From assembly GCA_023428695.1 (NCBI GenBank), contig JAEYWY010000011.1:1-64000 (forward strand): a stretch of DNA of 64,000 nt, given 5' to 3'. This document shows positions 41,936-50,998 of the stretch, piece by piece. A program made the position numbers and the translations under genes. Position 1 is the first letter of the stretch, and every line of letters begins with the position of its first letter. The DNA comes from Bacteroidota bacterium. GTDB taxonomy: Bacteria > Bacteroidota > Bacteroidia > Cytophagales > Cyclobacteriaceae. The notes beneath the pieces were generated by a model. It saw only the letters and a list, made by a program, of their open reading frames with translations, did no database searches and was not told where the DNA came from.

Positions 41936-43192
41936 TTAAACAATCATACCCGCAGCCACGGTTTCGTTGGTCGCTTCATCAACAAGGATTAAGCTTCCCG
42001 TGATGCGGTTCTTCCTGTAGCTGTCGAAAAACAACGGCTGGGCTGTGCGTATCTTGACGCGGGCGATGTCATTCATCACCAATTGCTCGGCATTTTCAAT
42101 CCGTTGAAGATTATTTATGTCAAGTTTATACTGGATTTCCTTCAGCACACCGCGCACCTCTCGGGTTGTGTGCCGCAGATAGTACTTGGAATTCAGATTC
42201 GCCGGACGCGCATTCATCCAGCACAACATCAGGTCGATATCCTGATCCGAATGCGGTTGATTGTTCACCTTGGCAATGATATCACCACGGCTGATGTCGA
42301 TGTCATCTTCAAGTGTCATCGTTATCGACATCGGGGCAAAAGCCTCATCGAGTTTTTCCTCACCAAACCATATCTCACGTATGCGTGATTGAAATCCGGA
42401 TGGCAGGACGCTAACTTCATCGCCGGGTCTGAAAATTCCGCCTGCGATTCTTCCCGCGTAACCACGGAAATCATGAAACTCCTTCGAATGCGGACGCACT
42501 ACATATTGCACAGGGAATCTGCCGTCGATATGGTTGTAGTCGCTTTCAATATGGACGGTTTCGAGCATGTGCATCAGCGTGGCACCCTGGTACCACGGCA
42601 TGTTTTCAGAGCGGTTCACGACGTTGTCACCAACGAGTGCGCTGATAGGAACAAACTGAATATCAGAGACCTCAAGCTTTGAAGAAAACGCCTTGTATTC
42701 TTCCACAATGCGGTCAAATGTCGCTTCGTCGTAGTTGACAAGATCCATCTTGTTTACGCAGACGATAATATGCGGAATCTTCAACAGCGATGCGATGAAC
42801 GAATGGCGGAATGTCTGTTCAACGAGACCCTTACGCGCATCGATCAGGATCAGCGCAAGGTTCGCAGTCGACGCACCAGTCACCATATTGCGCGTGTACT
42901 GAATATGCCCGGGTGTATCGGCAATAATGAATTTCCGCTTCGGCGTCGCGAAATACCGGTAAGCTACGTCGATTGTTATACCCTGTTCACGCTCCGACTT
43001 CAAACCATCGGTCAGCAGCGAAAGATCAACATAGTCAAATCCCTTCTTTGCACTGGAAGCTTCCACAGCTTCAAGCTGGTCTTCAAAGATGGACTTGCTG
43101 TCATACAACAATCTTCCAATAAGTGTACTCTTTCCATCGTCGACACTTCCCGCAGTCGTAAAACGAAGTAGTTGATTATTGAGATAGCTCAT
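41936..43192 (-). CDS. cysN: Sulfate adenylyltransferase large subunit CysN
   Basis: A 418-residue GTPase: P-loop AGSVDDGKSTLIGRLLYD, switch region IADTPGHIQYTRNMVTGAS, and NKMDLVNYDEATFD. The elongation-factor-like beta-barrel domains follow (RFPVQYVVRPHSKEFHDF). CysN drives ATP sulfurylase (CysD) by GTP hydrolysis to make adenosine 5'-phosphosulfate. The protein ends after the barrels without a fused CysC domain; CysC is separate at 44506. A 356-base repeat-filled gap separates it from cysD upstream, which is unusual because the pair is normally adjacent. Confidence 0.96.
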   Translation of the reverse strand: MSYLNNQLLRFTTAGSVDDGKSTLIGRLLYDSKSIFEDQLEAVEASSAKKGFDYVDLSLLTDGLKSEREQGITIDVAYRYFATPKRKFIIADTPGHIQYTRNMVTGASTANLALILIDARKGLVEQTFRHSFIASLLKIPHIIVCVNKMDLVNYDEATFDRIVEEYKAFSSKLEVSDIQFVPISALVGDNVVNRSENMPWYQGATLMHMLETVHIESDYNHIDGRFPVQYVVRPHSKEFHDFRGYAGRIAGGIFRPGDEVSVLPSGFQSRIREIWFGEEKLDEAFAPMSITMTLEDDIDISRGDIIAKVNNQPHSDQDIDLMLCWMNARPANLNSKYYLRHTTREVRGVLKEIQYKLDINNLQRIENAEQLVMNDIARVKIRTAQPLFFDSYRKNRITGSLILVDEATNETVAAGMIV

Positions 43193-43548
43193 TTATCTGT
43201 CTTTATTCTTAAATCTATTCGAATCCAAAATGAAAGTTGAAAGTTCAAAGTTCAAAGTCGAAAGTTCAAAGGTGAACGTTCACGTTTCAAGTTTCAGGTT
43301 TTCCGCCGCGAAACGCTATGGCGGGCACGCAGGTTCAAGGATAAAAGATGAAAGTTCAGGTTCGATGCTGAAATCTGTATCTCTTCATCCTTTCATACTT
43401 TAAACTTTCCAACCGGAACGTGACCTTCCGTGTCTTCGTGCACCTTTGTCCCCTAAAGGGGTCAAAGGTAGATTGATCATTGTCTTCAAGCTTCCTCCTG
43501 AAACCTGAAACTTTGAAACCTGAAACCCGCGCGCGGCGAGGCCATCGA
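43193..43548. repeat. Heptamer simple-repeat region between cysD and cysN
   Basis: The gap is filled with short repeats: bases 43229-43275 are TGAAAGT/TCAAAGT-type heptamers, 43345-43420 holds further TGAAAGTTCAGG and CTTTCA fragments, and 43495-43530 repeats CTGAAAC(C/T). A family-A repeat core lies inverted at 43302-43339. There is no gene. The repeats interrupt what should be one cysD-cysN transcript. Confidence 0.7.
43302..43339 (-). repeat. Family-A REP-like hairpin core, inverted copy 3
   Basis: On the minus strand it reads GAACCTGCGTGCCCGCC, then ATA-GCG-TTT-CGC and GGCGG. The hairpin (CCCGCC with GGCGG around GCG-TTT-CGC) is conserved, while the flanks seen in copies 1 and 2 (ATACCTTG and beyond) are absent. 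Confidence 0.6.
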
Positions 43549-44454
43549 TCAGAAGTATCCGCTTTTCTTCCTGTCTTCCATACTGGTTTCTGATCGCTTG
43601 TCATCCGCGCGGGTGCCGCGTTCTGTTTTGCGCGATGCAGCAACCTCTTCGATGATTTTTTCAAGCGTATCCGCCGTTGATTCAACAGCACCTGTGATCG
43701 GCATGTCGCCGCAGGTACGGAATCGTACAACTTTCTTCATCGGTGTTTCACCTTCTTTCAGTTTAAGCCAGGGTGAAGTCGAGAGATATGAACCATCACG
43801 GTAGATCACCTCACGTTCATGCGCGAAGTAGAGTTTCGGTATCGGAATATTTTCAGTGTAGATGTATTGCCATACATCCATTTCAGTCCAGTTTGAAATC
43901 GGAAATACGCGGAAGTGTTCGCCCTGACTTTTTCGTCCGTTGAACAGGTTCCATAGTTCCGGCCGTTGGTTTTTCGGGTCCCACTGACCGAATTCGTCGC
44001 GGTGTGAGAAAAACCTTTCCTTTGCACGCGCCTTTTCTTCATCACGACGCGCACCACCCATGGCAGCGTTGAACTTGTGTTTTTCGATGGTATCGAGTAG
44101 CGTTACTGTCTGGAGGGCGTTGCGGCTTGCGTTAAATCCAGTCTCTTCTTTTGCCCTGCCGGTGTCGATACTCTCCTGGACAGATCCGACGATGAGCCTT
44201 ACGCCGAGTTCATTTACGAGCCAGTCACGATATTCCATAGTTTCGGGAAAGTTGTGACCGGTATCAATGTGCACCAGTGGAAACGGTATACGGGCAGGAT
44301 AGAACGCTTTTTTTGAAAGGTAAGCCAGTACAATAGAATCTTTTCCGCCAGAAAACAACAACGCGGGGTTCTCGAACTGCGCCACCACTTCCCGTATTAC
44401 GAAGATGGCTTCGGATTCCAGTTCTTTCAGATGGCTCAGATAATATTGATGCAT
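43549..44454 (-). CDS. cysD: Sulfate adenylyltransferase small subunit CysD
   Basis: A 301-residue ATP pyrophosphatase family protein: the PP-loop is ALLFSGGKDSIVLAYLS, followed by FPLVHIDTGHNFPETMEY, GGARRDEEKARAKERFFS, and FPISNWTEMDVWQYIY. It catalyses formation of adenosine phosphosulfate from ATP and sulfate with CysN. The C-terminus ends in a basic tail (SMEDRKKSGYF) that is common in this family. It lies 51 bases downstream of cysC. Confidence 0.96.
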   Translation of the reverse strand: MHQYYLSHLKELESEAIFVIREVVAQFENPALLFSGGKDSIVLAYLSKKAFYPARIPFPLVHIDTGHNFPETMEYRDWLVNELGVRLIVGSVQESIDTGRAKEETGFNASRNALQTVTLLDTIEKHKFNAAMGGARRDEEKARAKERFFSHRDEFGQWDPKNQRPELWNLFNGRKSQGEHFRVFPISNWTEMDVWQYIYTENIPIPKLYFAHEREVIYRDGSYLSTSPWLKLKEGETPMKKVVRFRTCGDMPITGAVESTADTLEKIIEEVAASRKTERGTRADDKRSETSMEDRKKSGYF

Positions 44455-44505
44455 GTCTTTCAGTGTTTTAGGACGAATTTCCGGTCGCGAAGATAATGTA
44501 ATTTT

Positions 44506-45117
44506 TCAGGTTCCGGGCTTTGAAAACGTGATCCGCGGCAAAACGTGATTCAGCAATACTTCAATCGATTGTTCAATCTCCATTTTGTGCGTTGGAATGT
44601 GAACGTCGGGCTTTTCAGGTGCTTCGTATGGTGAATCTATACCAGTGAAGTTTTTTACTTCGCCGGCACGGGCCTTTTTGTACAGACCCTTGACATCCCG
44701 CTGCTCGCATACTTCAAGTGGTGCGTCCACAAATATTTCAACAAAATTATCGGCGCCAACGATCCGTTTTACTTGTTCGCGATCCTCACGAAAGGGAGAA
44801 ATAAATGCCGATAACACGACGATGCCGGCATCAAGAAGCAGTTTACTTACCTCGCCGATACGTCTGATATTTTCTACGCGGCCCTCATCAGTAAAAGTAA
44901 GGTCACGGTTCAGTCCGGAACGGATGTTATCGCCATCGAGGAGATACGTTTTGTAACCGCGCGCGAACAACCGCGCCTCCAGTTGCACGGCCAGTGTCGA
45001 TTTGCCCGAACCGGAGAGGCCGGTAAACCAAAGCAGCGTCGCCCGTTGGTTGCAAAGCTCTTCGCGCTGGGCTTTACTCACTTTCGTGGTTATGGGATAT
45101 ATGTGATTAGAACTCAT
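44506..45117 (-). CDS. cysC: Adenylylsulfate kinase CysC
   Basis: A 203-residue kinase: Walker A LLWFTGLSGSGKSTLAVQLE, LLDGDNIRSGLNRDL, AFISPFREDREQVKRIV, and IFVDAPLEVCEQRDVKGLY. It phosphorylates adenosine phosphosulfate to PAPS, the universal sulfate donor. Because no PAPS or APS reductase is in the window, the product is more likely used for sulfotransfer to glycans than for cysteine synthesis. Its start overlaps the stop of the permease by ATGA. Confidence 0.96.
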   Translation of the reverse strand: MSSNHIYPITTKVSKAQREELCNQRATLLWFTGLSGSGKSTLAVQLEARLFARGYKTYLLDGDNIRSGLNRDLTFTDEGRVENIRRIGEVSKLLLDAGIVVLSAFISPFREDREQVKRIVGADNFVEIFVDAPLEVCEQRDVKGLYKKARAGEVKNFTGIDSPYEAPEKPDVHIPTHKMEIEQSIEVLLNHVLPRITFSKPGT

Positions 45118-46883
45118 ACCAGGTTATAGAAATACGAAATAAACGTAATACAAATGATGATGTAAAGCAGCGTCAGGATTACTCCCACTTTGAAGAAATC
45201 ACGGAATGTATACCCGCCGGGACCGTATACCATAAGGTTTGTCTGGTAACCGATGGGTGTCATGAAATCTCCCGAAGCTGCAAAGGCAATGGCAACGAAG
45301 AACGGCGTTGATGACAGCCCCAACTGACTGGCTATTGCCATTGCAATCGGGAACACAATGGAAACGGCGGCCGCGTTCGTAATTAGTGATGTTAGCAGGA
45401 TGGTAACCAGGAACAGGGCGGTAATAACACCAACCGGACCGAGTGCCTGGGCGGAATCAATGATGAGACCGGCGAGTAAACCAGCAGTGCCGGATTTCTC
45501 AAGCGCAACACCAATGGCCAACGAACAAACAAGCACCATCAGCAGACTGAGGTCAAGTTCCCTCCTGATTTCTGTAAGACTGAGCACACCTGCAATTACA
45601 AAAGCTATGATTATTCCCACACAGACGCTGAAAAGCGGAAGCGTGCCAGTGATGCCCAGCAACAGGAATGCGAACGCACCCACACCAAGATAAGGCAGCC
45701 ATTTTGCGCGTTTGTTTGTAATCTTTTTCGGTGTCGAAAGGAAGTAAAGGTCTTTTTCGTAAGAACCGTTGTCGCGCTCCTCACTGGCCAGCAACAAGAG
45801 GAAGTCGCCCCCTGCGAGTTCAGTCTCTCCCACTTTGCCGGGAACCTGCTTACCATTCCGGTGAACTGCGATTACGCTTGATCGGAATCGCTTTCTGAAG
45901 TCAGAGTCCTTGATTCGCACACCGATCAGTTCTGAGTTTGCCGGCACTACAGCTTCAACAAAGTTAAAGTGGCCTTCGTTCTCAAGCGAGTCCTGTTTTG
46001 GAATGCGAAGTCCGTTATCGTCTTTTATAAAATTGTAGATAGCGGTTGTATTTCCCGAAAAGAACAGCAAGTCGCCTTCCGCCAGCACCTCCGTTGGCGA
46101 GACCGGCGAGATGACGTTATCGCCGCGTATGATTTCCACGAGGAACATGTCCTGCAGATTGCGTAGTCCGGCCTCCTTAACCGTCTTTCCTGTGAGCGAT
46201 GATCCGCGGAAGATCTCCGTTTCAATGATGTACTCCTTCACGTTTTCGCGGAGTACTTCCAGTTTGTTTTCATTATCGGGAAGCAGGCCATATCCGATAA
46301 AGTAGAAGTAAATCCATCCTACAATGGTCACCATCAAACCCAGGTAGAAAAAATCGGCAAACCCAAGCGGGGTCAGATCATATTCTTTGATCAATCCGTT
46401 AAGCACGAGGTTTGTTGATGTACCGATTACGGTCATCATTCCTCCAAGTATCGTCGCGTAGGAAAGCGGAATAAGAAACTTCGATGCCGGGCGACCCGTC
46501 TTCTGCGCCCACTCCTTCACATACGGAATCATGAAGGCAACGATGGGTGTGTTGTTTAGAAATCCTGAAATGCTGGAGACGAGGACCATCATCCGAAGCA
46601 GAAAACCTTTTGCCGAGAGATTTGGATTAAAAAGCCGGGCAAACATTTCGGTGCCGAAGACCATGCGTATTCCGGCCGTAACGATTACCAGCAGGAAAAT
46701 GATGATGATTTGCGGGTTCGAAAGCCCCCTTAGGAGGTCATCTGCGGTGATAACCTTCCCCATCAGCAAGGCGACGGTACAAACAAAGAAAGTGAGCGCC
46801 GGATTCAGTAATTCCTTGTACAGCGAGTACACCAGGAACACAATAACTGCCAGAACGAAGAGGTTAGTAAGGGTAAAGTCCAC
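45114..46883 (-). CDS. SLC13-type permease with two TrkA-C domains, likely sulfate transporter
   Basis: A ~589-residue membrane protein: membrane segments fill residues ~1-180 and ~385-589, and two TrkA-C regulatory domains lie between them (~205-280 with VKEAGLRNLQDMFLVEIIRG; ~295-360 with IGVRIKDSDFRKRFRSSVIA). SGFLNNTPIVAFMIPYV and LITNAAAVSIVFPIAMAIA are the paired re-entrant motifs of the DASS/SLC13 family. By context it imports sulfate for the cysDNC enzymes downstream, with which it overlaps by 4 bases. No ATG is near; GTG at 46883 gives VDFTLTNLFVLAVIV, and GTG at 46916 is an alternative. Confidence 0.88.
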   Translation of the reverse strand: MDFTLTNLFVLAVIVFLVYSLYKELLNPALTFFVCTVALLMGKVITADDLLRGLSNPQIIIIFLLVIVTAGIRMVFGTEMFARLFNPNLSAKGFLLRMMVLVSSISGFLNNTPIVAFMIPYVKEWAQKTGRPASKFLIPLSYATILGGMMTVIGTSTNLVLNGLIKEYDLTPLGFADFFYLGLMVTIVGWIYFYFIGYGLLPDNENKLEVLRENVKEYIIETEIFRGSSLTGKTVKEAGLRNLQDMFLVEIIRGDNVISPVSPTEVLAEGDLLFFSGNTTAIYNFIKDDNGLRIPKQDSLENEGHFNFVEAVVPANSELIGVRIKDSDFRKRFRSSVIAVHRNGKQVPGKVGETELAGGDFLLLLASEERDNGSYEKDLYFLSTPKKITNKRAKWLPYLGVGAFAFLLLGITGTLPLFSVCVGIIIAFVIAGVLSLTEIRRELDLSLLMVLVCSLAIGVALEKSGTAGLLAGLIIDSAQALGPVGVITALFLVTILLTSLITNAAAVSIVFPIAMAIASQLGLSSTPFFVAIAFAASGDFMTPIGYQTNLMVYGPGGYTFRDFFKVGVILTLLYIIICITFISYFYNLV

Positions 46884-46972
46884 CAATCCTGTAGAGTTAA
46901 GGCACAAAAGTAACACAATCTGCCGAACTCATCAAAAAAGTTTCAATTCTGACGGGCATTCCGTGTCCTTGC

Positions 46973-47809
46973 TTATACGGCGTATTTTTTTGCGTTCATC
47001 CACACGTCGTGAAGCATCGTCAGGAATGCTTCCATATTATGGAGGTGGATCATATTCGGGCCGTCGCTCAACGCCTTCTCGGGCTGGGGATGGGTTTCGA
47101 TAAAGAAGCCGTCAACTCCGACAGCAGCTGCGGCGCGCGCGAGAAACGGTGCGAATTCACGTTGACCGCCTGATGAACCGCCCTTCCCTCCGGGTTGCTG
47201 TACCGAGTGCGTTACATCAAAAATCACCGGCGTGAACTGACGCATGATCGGAAGCGAACGCATGTCAACGACAAGGGTATGGTACCCAAAGCTGGCACCA
47301 CGTTCGGTGAGAAATACATTGTTGTTGCCCTCCTCACGAACTTTGTCAACCGCATACTTCATGTCTTCAGGTGCCATGAATTGTCCCTTCTTTATCTTAA
47401 CTGCTTTGCCGGTACGCGCAGCTGCTTTAAGGAGGTCTGTCTGACGGCAAAGAAATGCAGGGATCTGCAGCACGTCAACCACTTCAGCTACTTCTGCGCA
47501 TTGATACGATTCGTGTACATCGGTCACGATCGGTACGCCAAGATCCTTTCGCACACGCGACAGAATCTCGAGACCACCTTCGAATGAAGGGCCGCGATAT
47601 GACCCGGCTGAAGTCCTGTTCGCCTTGTCGAAGGAGGACTTGAATACGTATGCTATGTCGAGTTTCGCGCAAAGCTCCTTCACCTTCGATCCGGTTTCCA
47701 TACACAGGTCGTAACTCTCAGCCGCGCACGGCCCGGAGAAAAGAACGAGACGATCGGTTCCAAGTGTTATTGAGTTCGCAATGTTCACCGGAGAAGAAAA
47801 CTTTTGCAT
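46973..47809 (-). CDS. kdsA: 3-deoxy-8-phosphooctulonate synthase KdsA
   Basis: A 278-residue KdsA: LVLFSGPCAAESYDLC, YVFKSSFDKANRTSAGSYRG, VPIVTDVHESYQCAEVA, DVLQIPAFLCRQTDLLKAA, NVFLTERGASFGYHTLVVD and VIFDVTHSVQQPGG are all diagnostic. It joins arabinose-5-phosphate and PEP to give Kdo-8-phosphate for lipid A core. Cys in FSGPC and the Asn of ERGASFGY mark it as metal-independent or mixed type, which sequence alone cannot settle. A KdsC-like gene lies 54 bases upstream on the same strand. Confidence 0.97.
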   Translation of the reverse strand: MQKFSSPVNIANSITLGTDRLVLFSGPCAAESYDLCMETGSKVKELCAKLDIAYVFKSSFDKANRTSAGSYRGPSFEGGLEILSRVRKDLGVPIVTDVHESYQCAEVAEVVDVLQIPAFLCRQTDLLKAAARTGKAVKIKKGQFMAPEDMKYAVDKVREEGNNNVFLTERGASFGYHTLVVDMRSLPIMRQFTPVIFDVTHSVQQPGGKGGSSGGQREFAPFLARAAAAVGVDGFFIETHPQPEKALSDGPNMIHLHNMEAFLTMLHDVWMNAKKYAV

Positions 47810-47863
47810 GTTGTGAATTTTGTTTTATAGTATTTGATGAAAGACGACGCGGTGACTCGTTTG

Positions 47864-48415
47864 CTAGTCCTTCTTTTTACGTTCCAGTAATTTTTCAAAC
47901 TCACCTCTCGCGGCAAGCACGAGGTCGGCCACTTCGCGCAGCACTCCCCTTCCGCCTTTCGTGTACGTCACAAGGTCTGCCTGTTCTTTGATGTAGTCAA
48001 ATGTATCAGCTGGACAGACACTTAAACCAGCGATCCTGAATACCGGCAGATCGTTGATATCATCACCGATGAAAACAACTTCCTTGTTCTTAAACTTGTA
48101 ATGGTTCACAAGTTTCTGAAACGTATCAGCCTTGTCAAGAATACCCTGGTGACAGAAATCAAATTTGAGTTCAGCCGCGCGCAAACTCGTTACCTTAGAA
48201 TCTCTTCCTGAGATAGCTCCGACAATAATCCCCGCTTTTTTCAGGTGGCTGATGATCTGACCGTCTTTTACGTTGAAATTCTTGATTTCTTTTCCGGTAT
48301 CATCATAAATAATCCGGCTGTCGGTCAGCACACCGTCAACGTCGAAAAAGATAGCCTTTATTTCAGCTGCCTTTCGGATTTGCTCTTTAGTATAAGCGGA
48401 TAAAATCAGTTTCAA
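47864..48415 (-). CDS. kdsC: 3-deoxy-octulosonate-8-phosphate phosphatase KdsC
   Basis: A 183-residue HAD phosphatase of the C0 type: catalytic Asp pair in AIFFDVDGVLTDSRI, motif II IVGAISGRDSKVT, Lys in GILDKADTF and motif III VFIGDDINDLPVF. Next to kdsA it should release phosphate from Kdo-8-phosphate. No ATG is in frame before the first conserved strand and a stop codon lies seven codons upstream; TTG at 48415 is the likely start. This is the housekeeping copy; the related enzyme at 15412 belongs to the second sugar-acid cassette. Confidence 0.93.
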   Translation of the reverse strand: MKLILSAYTKEQIRKAAEIKAIFFDVDGVLTDSRIIYDDTGKEIKNFNVKDGQIISHLKKAGIIVGAISGRDSKVTSLRAAELKFDFCHQGILDKADTFQKLVNHYKFKNKEVVFIGDDINDLPVFRIAGLSVCPADTFDYIKEQADLVTYTKGGRGVLREVADLVLAARGEFEKLLERKKKD

Positions 48416-48558
48416 TCGTTTGTATTTTGATCTTTAAAGAAAAAAACCATCGAAAATTAGAAAAAGGTTTTTATTTCCTCATTCAAATACGCGAAGTTTA
48501 GCGAAAACCGGCCGGTTCGTTGACTGTCCGGGATCAACTCTGAACCTAAACCTTAAGG

Positions 48559-50997
48559 ATGCGCCTGACGAAATTTCTGCTGAGCCTGATCGTAACCGTT
48601 GCTCTCATTTATTTTCTCGACAACCGATGGGTTATTGGCGGTCAGCCTGTACCACCTCTTGGAAAATTCCTCGATCCATTCCAGGGATTCTGGCAAAATA
48701 TCGAATCCAAAAACAACGAAAACCACGATAAACTCAGGTTGCCACAATTAAAAGCGCCGGTAAAGATCATTTTTGACAGTCTGATGATCCCCCACATCTT
48801 CGCCGAAAACGAGGATGACCTGTATTTCGCGCAGGGATTTGTCACCGCATATCACCGGCTCTGGCAGATGGAATTCCAGGTAATGGCCGCGGCGGGACGC
48901 GTATCAGAAATTATTCCCGGTGACGCCGTGCTCGACTTCGACCGACGTCAGCGCCGCCTTGGGATGACGTGGGGCGCTGAAAACGCAACGCGCGTGATGA
49001 TGGAGGACCCTGACGTTAACAGTGCCGTTACACGCTATGCGGAAGGAGTTAACGCATATATTCGAACACTCTCCTACCGCGAACTCCCTTTTGAATACAA
49101 GTTGCTCGACTACCGTCCGGAAATGTGGTCCCCGGAAAAGGCGGGGCTTTTACTGATGAACCTTTCGCAGTCGCTCAACATTGGTGATGCCGACCTTGAA
49201 ATGACTAATGCACTTAACCTTTACGGAGCTGAAGTGCTTGAGTTACTCTATGCCGAGAACGATCATAATTCAGGAGATCCGATCGTCGACACGCCTGGTG
49301 CCTGGAACTTTGAACCGATACGTCTTGACACCGTACCGCTGGCGATACCTGCTGCTTTGAATGACTTACCTCCGGCCTCGCAGAAAGTGCGCGGTATTGG
49401 AAGCAACAACTGGGCAGTACATGGTTCGCGAACAGCCACGGGTTCTCCCATTCTCAGCAATGATCCGCATCTCAATCTTACCTTGCCTTCAATCTGGTAT
49501 GTCGTTCACCTGAATGCGCCCGGTATCAATACGATGGGTGCTTCATTTCCCGGAGCGCCACAGGTTATCCTGGGATTCAACGACAGCATCGCGTGGGGTT
49601 GTACGAATGCGCAACGCGACCTGACAGATTGGTATCATATTAAATTCCGTGACACCACACAACGCGAATACCTGAGTGATGGCGAATGGAAAAAAACTTC
49701 TGTTCGGATTGAAGAATTCCGTGTACGCGACGGTGCCGTGTTTTACGATACGGTTTATTATACTCATCATGGTCCGGTCGTATATGACAAAGGCTTTCAT
49801 CGCGAGCATGCGAAGAACAGCTTTGCATTCCGGTGGATTGCCCACGACGGCTCACGTGAGTTGAAGACATTTAATCTGCTCAATCGCGCGCGCAACTATG
49901 ACAATTTCCAGCAGGCGTTACGTTACTGGTCAGGGCCGGCGCAGAACTTTGCATTCGCATCTGTTCAGGGCGACATCGCTATACATGTACGCGGCAAGTT
50001 TCCGGTACGCCGGAAGAATGAAGGCCGTTTTGTCCTTGATGGAACACGGACGAGTACCGAATGGAAAGCGTTCATTCCGGAGGAGCATCAAATCCGTCAG
50101 ACAAATCCCGAAAGAGGTTTCGTGAGCTCTGCCAATCAATACCCGGTGGATGCCACATATCCTTACTACATCCAAAGCCACGGCTACGAGACCTTCCGAA
50201 ACCGGCGGATCAATCAGGTGTTGTCTGAGAACAACAGCGTGAGCCCTTCGGATATGATGAAGCTGCAAAATGACAATTATAATTTGCAGGCGGCGGAAAG
50301 TCTGCCGTTGATGTTGTCTCTTCTTGATACGTCATCACTTCGCGGTGAACAAAGCCGCATAGCGGAGGAGTTAGGCTATTGGGATTATTTCAACACGCGT
50401 GAATCGATGGCTGCAACCTACTATCAGGCGTGGTGGAACAGTTTTGTCGATCTGATGTTTGATGAATTTGATTCTGCGCACGTATCACTGAATGTACCCG
50501 ATGAATCAGGTATAATTCGTCTGATGAAAACAAAGCCCGACTTCGACTTCTTTGACATCAAAGCCACCACTGAAAAGGAAACCGTTGCCCAACTCATAAA
50601 TCTTGCATTTCAGGACGGTGTAAAGAAAATTACCGCCTGGGAAAACGAACATCAACAACCTGCAGAGTGGGCAGATTACAAGGACACGTACATCCAGCAT
50701 CTCCTGAGAATGGAGCCTCTGAACAGACACACGCGGACAGCCGGGTATTCGGGGATCGTTAATGCTACGGGAAGGAGACACGGTCCGAGCTGGCGAGTCG
50801 TCGTCAGTCTTGAGGAGCCTGTAAGAGCGTGGGGCGTGTACCCGGGTGGTCAGAGCGGTAACCCGGGCAGCGCATTTTATGATAATCTGATTCCCTACTG
50901 GGCCGATGGTGAGTACTACCCACTTGTATTCGGCAGTGATGCAGCCGCCATCGAAAAACAATTTCCCGACGTACTGCTCTTAACCCCGGAAGAATGA
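48559..50997 (+). CDS. Penicillin acylase family protein (Ntn hydrolase)
   Basis: An 812-residue protein with an N-terminal membrane anchor or signal (FLLSLIVTVALIYFLDN). The alpha part is seen in IPHIFAENEDDLYFAQGFV and HRLWQMEFQVMAAAGRVSE. Self-cleavage should occur before Ser282 in GIGSNNWAVHG, which becomes the catalytic N-terminal nucleophile; PILSNDPHLNLTLPSIWY follows. Such enzymes split amide bonds in acylated lactones, bile-acid conjugates or penicillins, usually in the periplasm. The natural substrate is unknown; acyl-homoserine lactone degradation is one possibility. The small membrane protein gene starts immediately after its stop (1-base gap), so both may be co-transcribed. Confidence 0.92.
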   Translation: MRLTKFLLSLIVTVALIYFLDNRWVIGGQPVPPLGKFLDPFQGFWQNIESKNNENHDKLRLPQLKAPVKIIFDSLMIPHIFAENEDDLYFAQGFVTAYHRLWQMEFQVMAAAGRVSEIIPGDAVLDFDRRQRRLGMTWGAENATRVMMEDPDVNSAVTRYAEGVNAYIRTLSYRELPFEYKLLDYRPEMWSPEKAGLLLMNLSQSLNIGDADLEMTNALNLYGAEVLELLYAENDHNSGDPIVDTPGAWNFEPIRLDTVPLAIPAALNDLPPASQKVRGIGSNNWAVHGSRTATGSPILSNDPHLNLTLPSIWYVVHLNAPGINTMGASFPGAPQVILGFNDSIAWGCTNAQRDLTDWYHIKFRDTTQREYLSDGEWKKTSVRIEEFRVRDGAVFYDTVYYTHHGPVVYDKGFHREHAKNSFAFRWIAHDGSRELKTFNLLNRARNYDNFQQALRYWSGPAQNFAFASVQGDIAIHVRGKFPVRRKNEGRFVLDGTRTSTEWKAFIPEEHQIRQTNPERGFVSSANQYPVDATYPYYIQSHGYETFRNRRINQVLSENNSVSPSDMMKLQNDNYNLQAAESLPLMLSLLDTSSLRGEQSRIAEELGYWDYFNTRESMAATYYQAWWNSFVDLMFDEFDSAHVSLNVPDESGIIRLMKTKPDFDFFDIKATTEKETVAQLINLAFQDGVKKITAWENEHQQPAEWADYKDTYIQHLLRMEPLNRHTRTAGYSGIVNATGRRHGPSWRVVVSLEEPVRAWGVYPGGQSGNPGSAFYDNLIPYWADGEYYPLVFGSDAAAIEKQFPDVLLLTPEE

Positions 50998-50998
50998 C

